This document shows, one piece after another, positions 16,161 to 23,217 of a DNA stretch of 41,499 bases. How positions within the stretch are numbered: the stretch's first letter is position 1; the number at the start of each line of letters is the position of its first letter. The translations under genes were made by a program, and so were the position numbers. Source of the DNA: RGIG995 sp045603745 (GTDB lineage Bacteria > Bacillota > Clostridia > Oscillospirales > UBA644); NCBI GenBank assembly GCA_045603745.1, contig JAZUMQ010000007.1, positions 1 to 41,499 on the forward strand, in the 5' to 3' direction. Under the pieces are notes generated by a model that searched no databases, was not told the origin of the DNA, and saw nothing but the letters and a program-made list of their open reading frames with translations.

Positions 16161-16742
16161 ATGAAACCGGAAAAACAGTTTGAACGGGATTTTTCCCGTC
16201 TGATGAATCCCTATCCCGTCATTGAAACCCCTCGTCTCCGCCTTCGGAAAGTTTTTCGAGCAGACGCCGACGATCTTTTGGAAGCCACTTCCGACCCAAG
16301 GGTCACGAAATACGAACCCTGGGGACCCTACAACCGGGAAGAAACGATTCAGATGATCGAAAATATCCAGACTCAACTGGAAGCGGGGCTCTGCACCGAA
16401 TGGGCGATCGAACGGAAAGAAGACGCGAAAGTGTTGGGATTGATCCACCTGAATAAAATCGACTTTTTCAACCGCTCCGCAGAAGTGGGTTATTGGCTTC
16501 AACGGAAATGTTGGGGACAAGGCTACGCCACCGAAGTCCTAAAAGCTTTGGGGGATTATGCCCTGAAAAACCTGCGTATGGACGAGATCATCGCCATCTG
16601 CCACCCGGAAAATGCCGCATCGCTGCGGGTATTGGAAAAGGCAGGATACAAATACCACAAGACCCTCCCCGGATACATCTCTCTGCGGGGAAATACCGCA
16701 GACTGCCTGCAGTATCACGTCACCCGATGGGATCTGCTTTAA
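16161..16742 (+). CDS. GNAT-family N-acetyltransferase (RimJ/RimL-like)
   Basis: A 193-residue acetyltransferase of the RimJ/RimL type, which uses acetyl-CoA to modify protein N-termini or small amines. The N-terminal RLRLRKVFRADADDLLE and TKYEPWGPYNREET are typical. The acetyl-CoA-binding motif A is seen as GYWLQRKCWGQGYATEVLKALGDYAL, and motif B as ICHPENAASLRVLEKAGY. It starts three bases after the VanY-like gene and ends the ten-gene run. The substrate cannot be told from sequence. Confidence 0.9.
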   Translation: MKPEKQFERDFSRLMNPYPVIETPRLRLRKVFRADADDLLEATSDPRVTKYEPWGPYNREETIQMIENIQTQLEAGLCTEWAIERKEDAKVLGLIHLNKIDFFNRSAEVGYWLQRKCWGQGYATEVLKALGDYALKNLRMDEIIAICHPENAASLRVLEKAGYKYHKTLPGYISLRGNTADCLQYHVTRWDLL

Positions 16743-16798
16743 TGGGAAATCCCATAAAATTCCCGAAATTGCGTCAAATGAGACCCAAGAAATTCGGC

Positions 16799-16884
16799 TA
16801 TAATAAAATCACGGAAGTTTCAGCAAGACTTCTAACGTGAAGGATCGCCGTTTTTCCCTCTTTGCTAAGGAAAACACGGCGGTC
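16799..16884 (+). promoter_or_regulatory. Possible htrA promoter and structured leader
   Basis: TATAAT at 16799-16804 is a perfect -10 box, but no good -35 lies 16-18 bases upstream. About 40 bases downstream, 16843-16857 pairs with 16869-16884 (core GATCGCCG with CGGCGGTC, plus TTTTCC with GGAAAA), a strong hairpin ahead of the AAAGGAGAA ribosome site. A seven-T run lies 20 bases later. It could be a terminator for the upstream run, a regulatory leader, or both. Confidence 0.4.
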
Positions 16885-16930
16885 GCTTCCGACGAATCTG
16901 ATAATTTTTTTCTCAAAGGAGAATACCCAT

Positions 16931-18127
16931 ATGGAATCCTACGATTTTTCCCCCGAAACCTGCGCCATGGAACAACCCACGGTAGCACAGCCCGTTCCCG
17001 AACCCCAACAACCTGTCGCACAGCCGATTGCCTATGCTCCGGTTTCCCCAGAAACTCCCAAGAAAACCCGGAACGGAATGTGGCTGGCGATTGCCATTAT
17101 TGCCACGTCTCTTTCCCTTTTGATGGGTGCTTTTGCCCTTTGGGCGGCAACGAATTCTCAACAATCTTTCGTCATTCCCCAGAGTATCACCCCCTCCTAC
17201 AATTATCGGGACAACGTCACCGAGGGTGACAAACTGACCGCCCAAGAGATCATCGCAAAAGTTTCGCCCTCTGTGGTCACCGTGACGGTGGAAGGGGTCA
17301 ACGAAGCCGGTCAGATGGCATCGGGATTCGGCACGGGAATTATCTATACCGACAACGGATATATTTTGACCAACGCCCACGTGGTGGACGGAGCATCGAA
17401 AGTTTCGGTCACCGATTATAACGGAAAATTCTATTCCGCCACCGTAATCGGATCAGACGCGGATTCCGATACGGCGGTCATTAAAATCGACGCTACCGGA
17501 CTTACCCCGGCGGAATTCGGGCAATCGTCTAAAGTAGTGCCCGGAGATCCCGTCATCGCCATCGGAACTCCCTACGATCTGAACCTTTCCTACACCGCCA
17601 CGGAAGGAATAGTCTCTGCCCTGCGGGAAGGCTTGAATTTCCCGGAACTGGGTTACACCCTGGATCTGATTCAACACGACGCCGCCATCAACTCCGGAAA
17701 CTCCGGCGGACCGTTGGTCAACGTCTACGGTCAGGTCATCGGAATCAACTCCATCAAAATTTCCGGAACCTACGAAAATCTGGGATTTGCTCTGCAGATC
17801 GACGACGTGCTCCCCTTGGCAGAACAGTTGATGAACACCGGAAAAGTCTCCCGCCCCGGCATCGGAATCACCGGATACACCTATGATACCGAAGATCTGA
17901 AGGGTGCTTTCGTCTACACCGTCATTCCCGGCGGACCGGCAGATCAAGCGGGATTGAAACCCGGCGACATCATCATCAAAGCCGGCGATACCGACATCAA
18001 ATCCATCGACGAATTGAAATCTCTGCTTCAAGGCATGAAGATCGGCGATTCGGTACAGTTGACCTACCTGCGCAACAACGCCATTCATACCACCCAGTTG
18101 GTATTGGGCGATTTGAGCGAACAGTAA
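16931..18127 (+). CDS. HtrA/DegP-type trypsin-like serine protease with PDZ domain
   Basis: A 398-residue membrane-anchored quality-control protease. The ATG at 16931 has AAAGGAGAA upstream. A Pro/Gln-rich cytoplasmic N-terminus (1-50) precedes one transmembrane helix (about 57-80). The trypsin-like domain has the triad His150 (TNAHVVDG), Asp180 (DSDTAVIKID) and Ser258 (NSGNSGGP). A single PDZ domain follows (about 305-390), with GAFVYTVIPGGPADQAGLKPGD. It degrades or refolds damaged exported proteins. It is transcribed apart from the GNAT gene, with a 188-base gap. I saw no CtsR or two-component site. Confidence 0.95.
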   Translation: MESYDFSPETCAMEQPTVAQPVPEPQQPVAQPIAYAPVSPETPKKTRNGMWLAIAIIATSLSLLMGAFALWAATNSQQSFVIPQSITPSYNYRDNVTEGDKLTAQEIIAKVSPSVVTVTVEGVNEAGQMASGFGTGIIYTDNGYILTNAHVVDGASKVSVTDYNGKFYSATVIGSDADSDTAVIKIDATGLTPAEFGQSSKVVPGDPVIAIGTPYDLNLSYTATEGIVSALREGLNFPELGYTLDLIQHDAAINSGNSGGPLVNVYGQVIGINSIKISGTYENLGFALQIDDVLPLAEQLMNTGKVSRPGIGITGYTYDTEDLKGAFVYTVIPGGPADQAGLKPGDIIIKAGDTDIKSIDELKSLLQGMKIGDSVQLTYLRNNAIHTTQLVLGDLSEQ

Positions 18128-18147
18128 GGGTTAGAATTAACGTGGGT

Positions 18148-18185
18148 GTTCCCTTTTTCTTTTCATAAGAAAAGAAAAAGAGAAC
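18148..18185. terminator. Long hairpin after htrA
   Basis: Arms 18148-18164 and 18169-18185 pair over 17 bases with one mismatch (loop ATAA). The stem is A/T-rich, pairing CTTTTTCTTTTC with its complement. It lies 20 bases after the htrA stop and is the first of three hairpins. Probably a terminator, though without a run of Ts right after it. Confidence 0.6.
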
Positions 18186-18205
18186 CAGAAAAAGAAAAGC
18201 AAAAA

Positions 18206-18226
18206 CCGACGAATTTCATTCGTCGG
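18206..18226. terminator. Second hairpin of the triple-hairpin block
   Basis: A perfect 9-bp stem, CCGACGAAT (18206-18214) with ATTCGTCGG (18218-18226), loop TTC. It has no T-tract on either side; its role is unclear. Confidence 0.5.
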
Positions 18227-18244
18227 GGAAATATAGATTATTCC

Positions 18245-18267
18245 GGGGTCGGCACTTTGCCGACCCC
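18245..18267 (+). terminator. Third hairpin, intrinsic terminator-like
   Basis: A perfect 10-bp GC-rich stem, GGGGTCGGCA (18245-18254) with TGCCGACCCC (18258-18267), loop CTT. It is followed by GACATTTTATATTTTT, a T-rich tail on the plus strand. Confidence 0.6.
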
Positions 18268-18284
18268 GACATTTTATATTTTTA

Positions 18285-18340
18285 TCACTTCTTATCTATG
18301 CTATTTCCCATAAATAGCTCCTTTTTGTCAACCATGACAA
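18285..18340 (-). other. Intergenic stretch with a perfect palindrome and an 8-codon frame
   Basis: TTGTCA-ACCA-TGACAA (18325-18340) is a perfect 6-bp-arm palindrome that could be an operator. On the minus strand AAAAGGAG is followed six bases later by ATG at 18311 and an 8-codon frame (MGNSIDKK) ending at 18285. I cannot say whether it is translated; no good promoter reads into it apart from the upstream RNA. Confidence 0.25.
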
Positions 18341-18356
18341 TACCCGCTTTGTGCAA

Positions 18357-18528
18357 TAAAAAAGTGTGTGCAACCGAAATCGCACACACTGAAAAACGCA
18401 CGACTTCATTTTGCTACCACACAAAACTCCGACATTCCACACAGAAAGCGAGAGAAGAAGTCGACATTTTTACCAAAAGTAAAATGCCCACTTCCGTGTG
18501 GAAATATTACGTTAGAGTTTTATGTGGT
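18357..18528 (-). ncRNA. Candidate 6S-like regulatory RNA
   Basis: About 172 nt with its own promoter and terminator and no reading frame. The 5' end begins a 13-bp closing helix (18515-18527 with 18417-18429, one G-U). An asymmetric internal bubble follows (11 nt at 18504-18514, 5 nt at 18430-18434). Then a 10-bp helix pairs UUCCACACGG with CUGUGUGGAA, and an apical hairpin (GAAGU...ACUUC enclosing GCAUUUU...AAAAUG) closes it. A long rod with a central bubble near 170-200 nt is the 6S RNA plan, which mimics an open promoter to trap sigma-A polymerase. The class is inferred from shape only; another structured RNA is possible. Confidence 0.5.
18358..18390 (-). terminator. Terminator of the 6S-like RNA
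   Basis: GTGTGTGC (18364-18371) pairs with GCACACAC (18382-18389), extended by an A-T pair. On the minus strand it is followed by TTTTTTATTG. A classic intrinsic terminator. Confidence 0.8.
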
Positions 18529-18534
18529 TACTCT

Positions 18535-18563
18535 ATTATATCACACTTTTTTTCATTTGTAAA
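18535..18563 (-). promoter_or_regulatory. Promoter of the 6S-like RNA
   Basis: On the minus strand, TTTACA (18558-18563), a 17-base spacer and TATAAT (18535-18540). It gives a start at about 18528, directly at the first base of the closing helix. Confidence 0.8.
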
Positions 18564-18579
18564 CCCCCAAAATGATTTT

Positions 18580-19731
18580 CTATTGCATTGCAATGGCAAC
18601 GAAAGCGGCGGTACCGTAGGGCAGAGCGTTTTCGTCGAAAAGAATTTTGGGGTGATGGAGCGCAACGCCGGGATCTCCGGCGGCAAGGGCAAGCATCACC
18701 GAAGGAACAACCCGGGAAAGGACGGCGAAATCTTCCGATCCTGCCGTTCCCGAAACCGAATCCACCACCAAGATCCGATCGGGGCCCAAAGCAGTTTTTA
18801 AAGGGCTTTTCAGGGCATTGCGTAACGCTTCATCGTTGATCAAAGACGGACATCCGGCAGGAAAGGAAGTCGTCGCCTCTGCCCGAAACGCCGTTGCCGT
18901 ACTTTGGGCGATTTCGCAGACCCGATTTTTTAAGGTTTGCCGGAATTCTTCGGAATAGCAACGCATACTTCCCCGCAACGAAGCAAAATCGGGGATCACG
19001 TTAAAGGAGTCTCCCCCCTGAAATGCTCCCACCGTCAACGCTCCCCGAACCTGTGACGGAAATTCCCGGGCGGGGAGATGCTGCAACCCCAACAAAATTC
19101 GCGCCGCCACCGACAAGGGATCAATTCCCGATGCCGGATCGGCTCCGTGACACCCCTTTCCTCGAACGGCAACTTCAAAAAAATCTGCGGAAGGGGCGAT
19201 GATCCCGGCAGGGGGCAAAATTACCGTGCCCACCGGTAATTTGGTATTGACCGACACGTGAAGCATATAAGCAGAAGTCACCCCACGACACACGCCGGAA
19301 GAAAGGGCGTCTGCCGCCCCTTGCAAGGTTTCCTCTGCCGGCTGAAACAACAACCGAATCCGACGGGGCAAGGACGATTCCATTTCCTTCAACAGTGCCG
19401 CCGCCCCTAACAACATGGCGGTGTGCAGATCGTGACCACAGGCGTGCATCTTCCCATTTTCTGACCGAAAAGACAAGTCTGCTTCTTCCGAAATTGCAAG
19501 TCCGTCCATATCTGCCCGCAAAAGCATCGTATCTGCCGATTCTTTTCCGATCTCCGCAACGATACTGCCTTTGCCCATCACCTTTGGGACAAGTCCCAAC
19601 TTTTTTAATTCCGCAACAATGAAATCCTTCGTCCGGGGAAGGTCAAAGCCAATTTCCGGACAGGCGTGAAGAAATCGCCGCCAAGAAATCAGCGACGGTT
19701 TCAGATCTTGTGCCTTTTGCAAAAAATCCAT
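18580..19731 (-). CDS. M20-family amidohydrolase (hippurate/N-acyl-amino-acid hydrolase type)
   Basis: A 383-residue M20D peptidase-like amidohydrolase, full length, cytoplasmic. These enzymes remove acyl groups from amino acids or cleave related amides with a di-metal centre. Visible motifs are LHACPEIGFDLPRTKDFI, LLRADMDGLAISE, the metal-binding HACGHDLHTAMLLGAA, FQPAEET (catalytic Glu) and a lid-type dimerisation domain (about 180-295). Near the end GTAGSEDFAVL and the final ALHHPKILFDENALPYG supply the last ligands. The ATG lies five bases after a hairpin, and its ribosome site GGAGGG is inside that hairpin's 3' arm. Substrate unknown. Confidence 0.92.
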   Translation of the reverse strand: MDFLQKAQDLKPSLISWRRFLHACPEIGFDLPRTKDFIVAELKKLGLVPKVMGKGSIVAEIGKESADTMLLRADMDGLAISEEADLSFRSENGKMHACGHDLHTAMLLGAAALLKEMESSLPRRIRLLFQPAEETLQGAADALSSGVCRGVTSAYMLHVSVNTKLPVGTVILPPAGIIAPSADFFEVAVRGKGCHGADPASGIDPLSVAARILLGLQHLPAREFPSQVRGALTVGAFQGGDSFNVIPDFASLRGSMRCYSEEFRQTLKNRVCEIAQSTATAFRAEATTSFPAGCPSLINDEALRNALKSPLKTALGPDRILVVDSVSGTAGSEDFAVLSRVVPSVMLALAAGDPGVALHHPKILFDENALPYGTAAFVAIAMQ

Positions 19732-19736
19732 AAAAA

Positions 19737-19768
19737 TCCCTCCGTACCGTTAGTATGGCACGGAGGGA
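19737..19768 (-). terminator. Hairpin that also holds the M20 ribosome-binding site
   Basis: Arms 19737-19745 and 19760-19768 form a perfect 9-bp stem (CCCTCCGT/ACGGAGGG) with a 14-base loop and five Ts after it on the minus strand. It lies six bases past the alarmone synthetase stop. The GGAGGG in its 3' arm is the only Shine-Dalgarno candidate for the next gene. Confidence 0.7.
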
Positions 19769-19774
19769 ATCTTT

Positions 19775-20449
19775 TTATTGAAGGTGTTTGTAGATCTTCT
19801 GCATTTTTACGTCGATCTTCGCCAGATCTTCCGCACATTCCCGCAACTGTCGTTGCAGATCGGAAGAGACCGGGCGGGAAGATTTATACCGCATCTGATG
19901 TTCCAAACTTGCCCAGAAATCCATGCTTTCGGTACGGATCTGGACTTCTACCGGAACGAATTCCGTCCGATTGGAAAGGTAGACCGGCACTTGAATGACC
20001 AAATGCAAAGAGCGATAACCGTTTTCTTTGGGTTCTTTAATGTAGTCTGTCTTGCGGATCAGCGTCACGTCGTCTTGATGCAACAACAACTCCGCAATAC
20101 GATAAACGTCTTCGATATAACAACAGATGACCCGGATTCCCGCAATGTCGGTCAAATGCCTCCGGGCGGAATCGGCGCTCACTTCTTCCTCCCGCCGACG
20201 CAGTTTTTCCACGATAGATCGGGGTGTTTTCAATCGAGATTCCATATGGTGAATGGGGTTGTGATCGTAACGGCATTGAAATTCTTCGTCCAGAATCTGC
20301 AATTTCGTCGTCACTTCCCGAATGGCGGCGTTGTAAACGTGTTGCATCTGCAAATAGCCGTCCAACTGGCGGAGCATTTCCTCGTCTTCCAACACGTGCT
20401 CGGCGTAGGAAGTTACCGGTTCTAAAATCTTTTTCTTATCGGAATCCAC
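19775..20449 (-). CDS. Small alarmone synthetase (RelP/RelQ-type GTP pyrophosphokinase)
   Basis: A 224-residue protein with only the RelA/SpoT synthetase domain; it makes (p)ppGpp from GTP or GDP and ATP in the stringent response. Motifs are TPRSIVEKLRRR, the nucleotide-binding DIAGIRVICCYIEDVYRI, YIKEPKENGYRSLHLVI and VEVQIRTESMDFWASLEHQMRYK. There is no hydrolase, TGS or ACT domain, as expected for the small class. It starts at GTG with AAGGAAGG upstream. It follows the small membrane protein by 34 bases. Whether it is nearer RelP or RelQ needs alignment. Confidence 0.93.
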   Translation of the reverse strand: MDSDKKKILEPVTSYAEHVLEDEEMLRQLDGYLQMQHVYNAAIREVTTKLQILDEEFQCRYDHNPIHHMESRLKTPRSIVEKLRRREEEVSADSARRHLTDIAGIRVICCYIEDVYRIAELLLHQDDVTLIRKTDYIKEPKENGYRSLHLVIQVPVYLSNRTEFVPVEVQIRTESMDFWASLEHQMRYKSSRPVSSDLQRQLRECAEDLAKIDVKMQKIYKHLQ

Positions 20450-20483
20450 AAGATCCTTCCTTTCTGAAGGGCGTCTGATTATC

Positions 20484-20867
20484 TCAATCCTTGTAAGGGG
20501 TTGCCCGATCTTTTTTCCACATTCGGTACAAAACGATAATCAACGTGATTATTCCGCCCAAAGCGATGACTCCGCCTGCAGAGGCAAGAATCAGATCAAA
20601 AAGAATCATTTCGGTTTCTCCTTCCGTCGTCGGCAAATTTTCAGGGGAATCGGTAGGCTGATCTTCCAAGGAACCTGCCACATCTCGCATGACCGTCCAA
20701 GATTTTAATTCTTTGTTTGCGTGATCGGAGTGCGGATCGGAAATACAGGCAACCGTCATTAACGGCTTTTCCTCCGGCGTTTCTACCGCTCCCTGTGAAA
20801 TAAAGGAAAAACCAAAAGAAAATACGAAAATCAATGCCAGCGACAAAATCGTCTTTTTTAACTTCAA
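20484..20867 (-). CDS. Small exported membrane protein, possible phosphoesterase remnant
   Basis: A 127-residue protein with a signal peptide or N-terminal helix (1-27) and a strong C-terminal transmembrane helix (about 92-115) ending in a basic tail. Between them is a short external segment. Its start, MTVACISDPHSDHANKELKSW, looks like the first strand and DxH metal motif of calcineurin-like metallophosphoesterases, but the rest of that ~250-residue domain is missing. It may be an internally deleted gene that kept both ends. It starts with TTG after AGAGGATC. It lies 28 bases after the dockerin gene and probably shares its operon. Function unknown. Confidence 0.65.
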   Translation of the reverse strand: MKLKKTILSLALIFVFSFGFSFISQGAVETPEEKPLMTVACISDPHSDHANKELKSWTVMRDVAGSLEDQPTDSPENLPTTEGETEMILFDLILASAGGVIALGGIITLIIVLYRMWKKDRATPYKD

Positions 20868-20895
20868 AACAGATCCTCTTTTCTATCTTAAATCA

Positions 20896-22749
20896 TCAGG
20901 AAGCATTGCGCAAGATCGCCGAAACGTCCAAGGCATTTAAAAGACCGTTTTTATCGTAATCCGCCCGCTTCTGCTGAGCAGAAGTCAGGGTAGCGTTTCC
21001 GGTCAAATATTGGGTCAAAAGAACGGCGTCATAGCGGGTGATTTTCCCATTTCCGTCCACGTCTCCCAAGGGGGTGGATTCCACGAAAAGGCTGGATTTT
21101 TGAAGCTTTGGCATTCCCGAAACCGGATCAATCTGCCATACCCCGGCAAAATCAAAGCCGACGTAGGTGGCGGGATCGGAAACCTGCGTTCCCGAAAGCG
21201 CCGTACCGTAATAATCCCGGACTCCGGTCAAAAAATAGCAGCCGGTAACGCTTGGTTTGACAGGATCTTTCGGATAATTTTCTCCATAATAGGGGCTTAC
21301 GATCCCCGCAATCGCCCCATCACACAAGGGATAATCCACAAGCAGTTCACAAGAAGAAAAACACCGTTGCAACGTCGCATTTCCGGAACCGCCCAAAAAT
21401 CCGACGATCCCCCCTCGGGCCGAAGCCAATTCTCCGTTTACCGGAAAGGTATCGGTGATGCTTCCCCCGGAAACACAATCTTCGATCAGGGCAGTTCCAT
21501 TTCCGTCGCCACGGCACATTCCGGCAATTCCGCCCAACAAAATAGGGCTTCCGATTCCTTTTAAAAATCCGGTGGCAGAACATTGGGAAAGGGTAAGGCT
21601 TCCGCCGTCGGCAACCCCTTGCCCCAAAATTCCTCCCACATAAGAAGAATAGCGCAAACCAAAATCTTTTTGAACGACGACCATTCCACTGTTTTCAGAT
21701 CCTACGGTACCCAACGTCTCGCCACAAGAAGGACAACGGTACCCCGTATCGTTGGGATTAACAAATTTCACGTGGCCGACTCCGGTCAGATTCCCCGACG
21801 CAGTACATTGGAACAACGTAACAGTGCCGGTAACGTCGGCTTTCCCGACGATTCCTCCCAAAAACAGGGGTTTTCCGCAACCGGAACCGGACCATGTTCC
21901 GGAGAAAAAGCAATTCTTCACCTCTACGGTGCCGTCGGTCTCTATTCCACGACTTCCGATCCGACCCACGATTCCGCCCAAGCAGGCGGTTTCGGTATAG
22001 GAAAGTGACAGACTTCCCTCGGAACGGTTTTTGGAAAAAGTGATCACGCCGGCGTGATCCGCGTCGACAATCCCGGCAATTCCCCCGGCATAGAGGGTTG
22101 CTCCTGTGGGTTTTAACGCTCCGGCAAATTTACAATCGGCAAAAACGTGTCCTGCTCCGTAAACGGCACCGGCAATTCCGCCCAGATACAACTCCCCGGC
22201 AGCAGAGCCGGTTCCCACCAGGGTGGCTTTTGAAACGCACCCGGAAACCGTCACCGACGAACCGCAGATTTGTCCGGCAACACCGCCTCCAAAGAAGGAG
22301 GAAGTTACCGTTCCTTCCGCAGTGCAAGAAATAATTTCTCCCTTGCTGATTTTCCCCGAAATCAGCCCGGCGATAGGACTTGAAACCGTTCCGGAAACGG
22401 TCAAAGACCGGACGGTTCCGCCGCAAATATAGGAAAACAAACCGCAAGTATTGACGGTATCAGAAACGGTCATGCCGTAAATTTTATGGTTGTTTCCGTC
22501 TAATTCCCCGGTGAACGGCTCGTCCTCACTGCACAATGGAGTCCAATCGAGACCCGAAAGATTAATATCCGCCATCAGTATGTATTTGCCGTCGGGGGCG
22601 GTGGAAATCTTTTGCAATTCCGCAGCATCTTTAATTGCGGTAAAGCCCTCGGGAACCGTATCTTGGGCGTCGGTCTTGGGATCGGGCAAAAGAACCCCTA
22701 AAAAAAGAAAAGAAAGGAGCAGACAAACAAGCATCGAAATTCGCTTCAC
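20896..22749 (-). CDS. Secreted GLUG-repeat protein with C-terminal dockerin
   Basis: A 617-residue exported protein. A signal peptide (1-28) precedes a stretch typical of GLUG proteins (AELQKISTAPDGKYILMADINL...FTGELDGNNHKIYG). Many GLUG-like repeats follow (about 90-530), pairing GGIAG/GGIVG with CxxxG segments, probably forming a beta-solenoid. One repeat carries YRCPSCGETLG, an isolated CxxC knuckle. The C-terminus (560-617) is a type I-like dockerin: GDVDGNGKITRYDAVLL, then a second repeat ADYDKNGLLNALDVSAIL. It starts at GTG with GGAGGAG upstream and a good promoter. The dockerin should dock to a cohesin such as that encoded at 35.5 kb; what the repeats bind is unknown. Confidence 0.88.
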   Translation of the reverse strand: MKRISMLVCLLLSFLFLGVLLPDPKTDAQDTVPEGFTAIKDAAELQKISTAPDGKYILMADINLSGLDWTPLCSEDEPFTGELDGNNHKIYGMTVSDTVNTCGLFSYICGGTVRSLTVSGTVSSPIAGLISGKISKGEIISCTAEGTVTSSFFGGGVAGQICGSSVTVSGCVSKATLVGTGSAAGELYLGGIAGAVYGAGHVFADCKFAGALKPTGATLYAGGIAGIVDADHAGVITFSKNRSEGSLSLSYTETACLGGIVGRIGSRGIETDGTVEVKNCFFSGTWSGSGCGKPLFLGGIVGKADVTGTVTLFQCTASGNLTGVGHVKFVNPNDTGYRCPSCGETLGTVGSENSGMVVVQKDFGLRYSSYVGGILGQGVADGGSLTLSQCSATGFLKGIGSPILLGGIAGMCRGDGNGTALIEDCVSGGSITDTFPVNGELASARGGIVGFLGGSGNATLQRCFSSCELLVDYPLCDGAIAGIVSPYYGENYPKDPVKPSVTGCYFLTGVRDYYGTALSGTQVSDPATYVGFDFAGVWQIDPVSGMPKLQKSSLFVESTPLGDVDGNGKITRYDAVLLTQYLTGNATLTSAQQKRADYDKNGLLNALDVSAILRNAS

Positions 22750-22782
22750 GTTTTCTCCTCCCTCTCAGTATGTATATATTAT

Positions 22783-22811
22783 ATTATAACATATATAAGG
22801 AAAAAGGTCAA
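22783..22811 (-). promoter_or_regulatory. Promoter of the dockerin/alarmone-synthetase group
   Basis: On the minus strand, TTGACC (22806-22811), 17 bases, TATAAT (22783-22788), followed by the GGAGGAG site. It may drive 22749 down to 18580. Between here and 22892 I see no gene. Confidence 0.8.
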
Positions 22812-22892
22812 TGGCTTTTCCCCTCTCCGATGACGAAAAAACCTTGGAAATTTTGTGCAAGGTGTATAAAACGCACATTTTTGTAAACTCCC

Positions 22893-22921
22893 TTGAAAAA
22901 ACCCATAAAATATGATAGAAT
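22893..22921 (+). promoter_or_regulatory. Promoter of the cobalamin-riboswitch operon
   Basis: TTGAAA (22893-22898), a 17-base spacer and TAGAAT (22916-22921), about 45 bases upstream of the aptamer. Confidence 0.7.
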
Positions 22922-22964
22922 ACCCTCAAAATGGAATAAACACGCAATTCACCGTGGCAATTTT

Positions 22965-23093
22965 GATCGCGGTGCGGCCCTGCCGTGGGAAGGAAATTCG
23001 GTGAAAATCCGGAGCAACCGCCATTGCTGTGATCCGATTCGCCGTCAGAGGATCGGTCAGTCAGAATGCTTCCCGTCTTGCGCCTGCGAAATC
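22965..23093 (+). promoter_or_regulatory. Cobalamin riboswitch aptamer
   Basis: The core GGGAAGGAAATTCGGTGAAA, then ATCCGGAGCAACCGCCATTG and CTGTGA (22987-23032), follows the cobalamin-riboswitch consensus (GGTGAAAATCC, then a GCCACTGT-like element with one change). A degenerate B12-box-like segment (CAGTCAGAATGCTTCCC) follows near 23058. Outer pairing of GATCGC (22965-22970) with GCGAAATC (23086-23093) can close it. The downstream DUF4430 and ECF genes agree with B12 control. The boundaries are approximate. Confidence 0.85.
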
Positions 23094-23094
23094 G

Positions 23095-23186
23095 GTCTCT
23101 TGGGCAACAGGAAGAGACGGGGCAATACAAGGAGTTTTTGCGCCGTCTTTTCTTCGGAAGAGACGGCTTTCCGTTTGTTCTTTTTT
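23095..23186 (+). terminator. Riboswitch expression platform: antiterminator and terminator
   Basis: The terminator pairs 23142-23151 with 23158-23167 around a C(UUCG)G loop and is followed by a T-rich tract to 23186. The 3' arm sequence AAGAGACGG occurs twice (23112-23120 and 23158-23166), and both copies can pair with CCGTCTTTT (23143-23151). The first copy can instead pair with GTCTCTT (23095-23101). These mutually exclusive helices suggest that bound cobalamin favours termination. Confidence 0.8.
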
Positions 23187-23217
23187 GAACATTAAAATTC
23201 AAAGGAGAAACAAAATC

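Noticed and set aside
16768..16786. A CtsR operator upstream of htrA (GTCAAA half-site)
   Set aside because: Only one half-site is present; the tandem heptad repeat needed for CtsR is absent.
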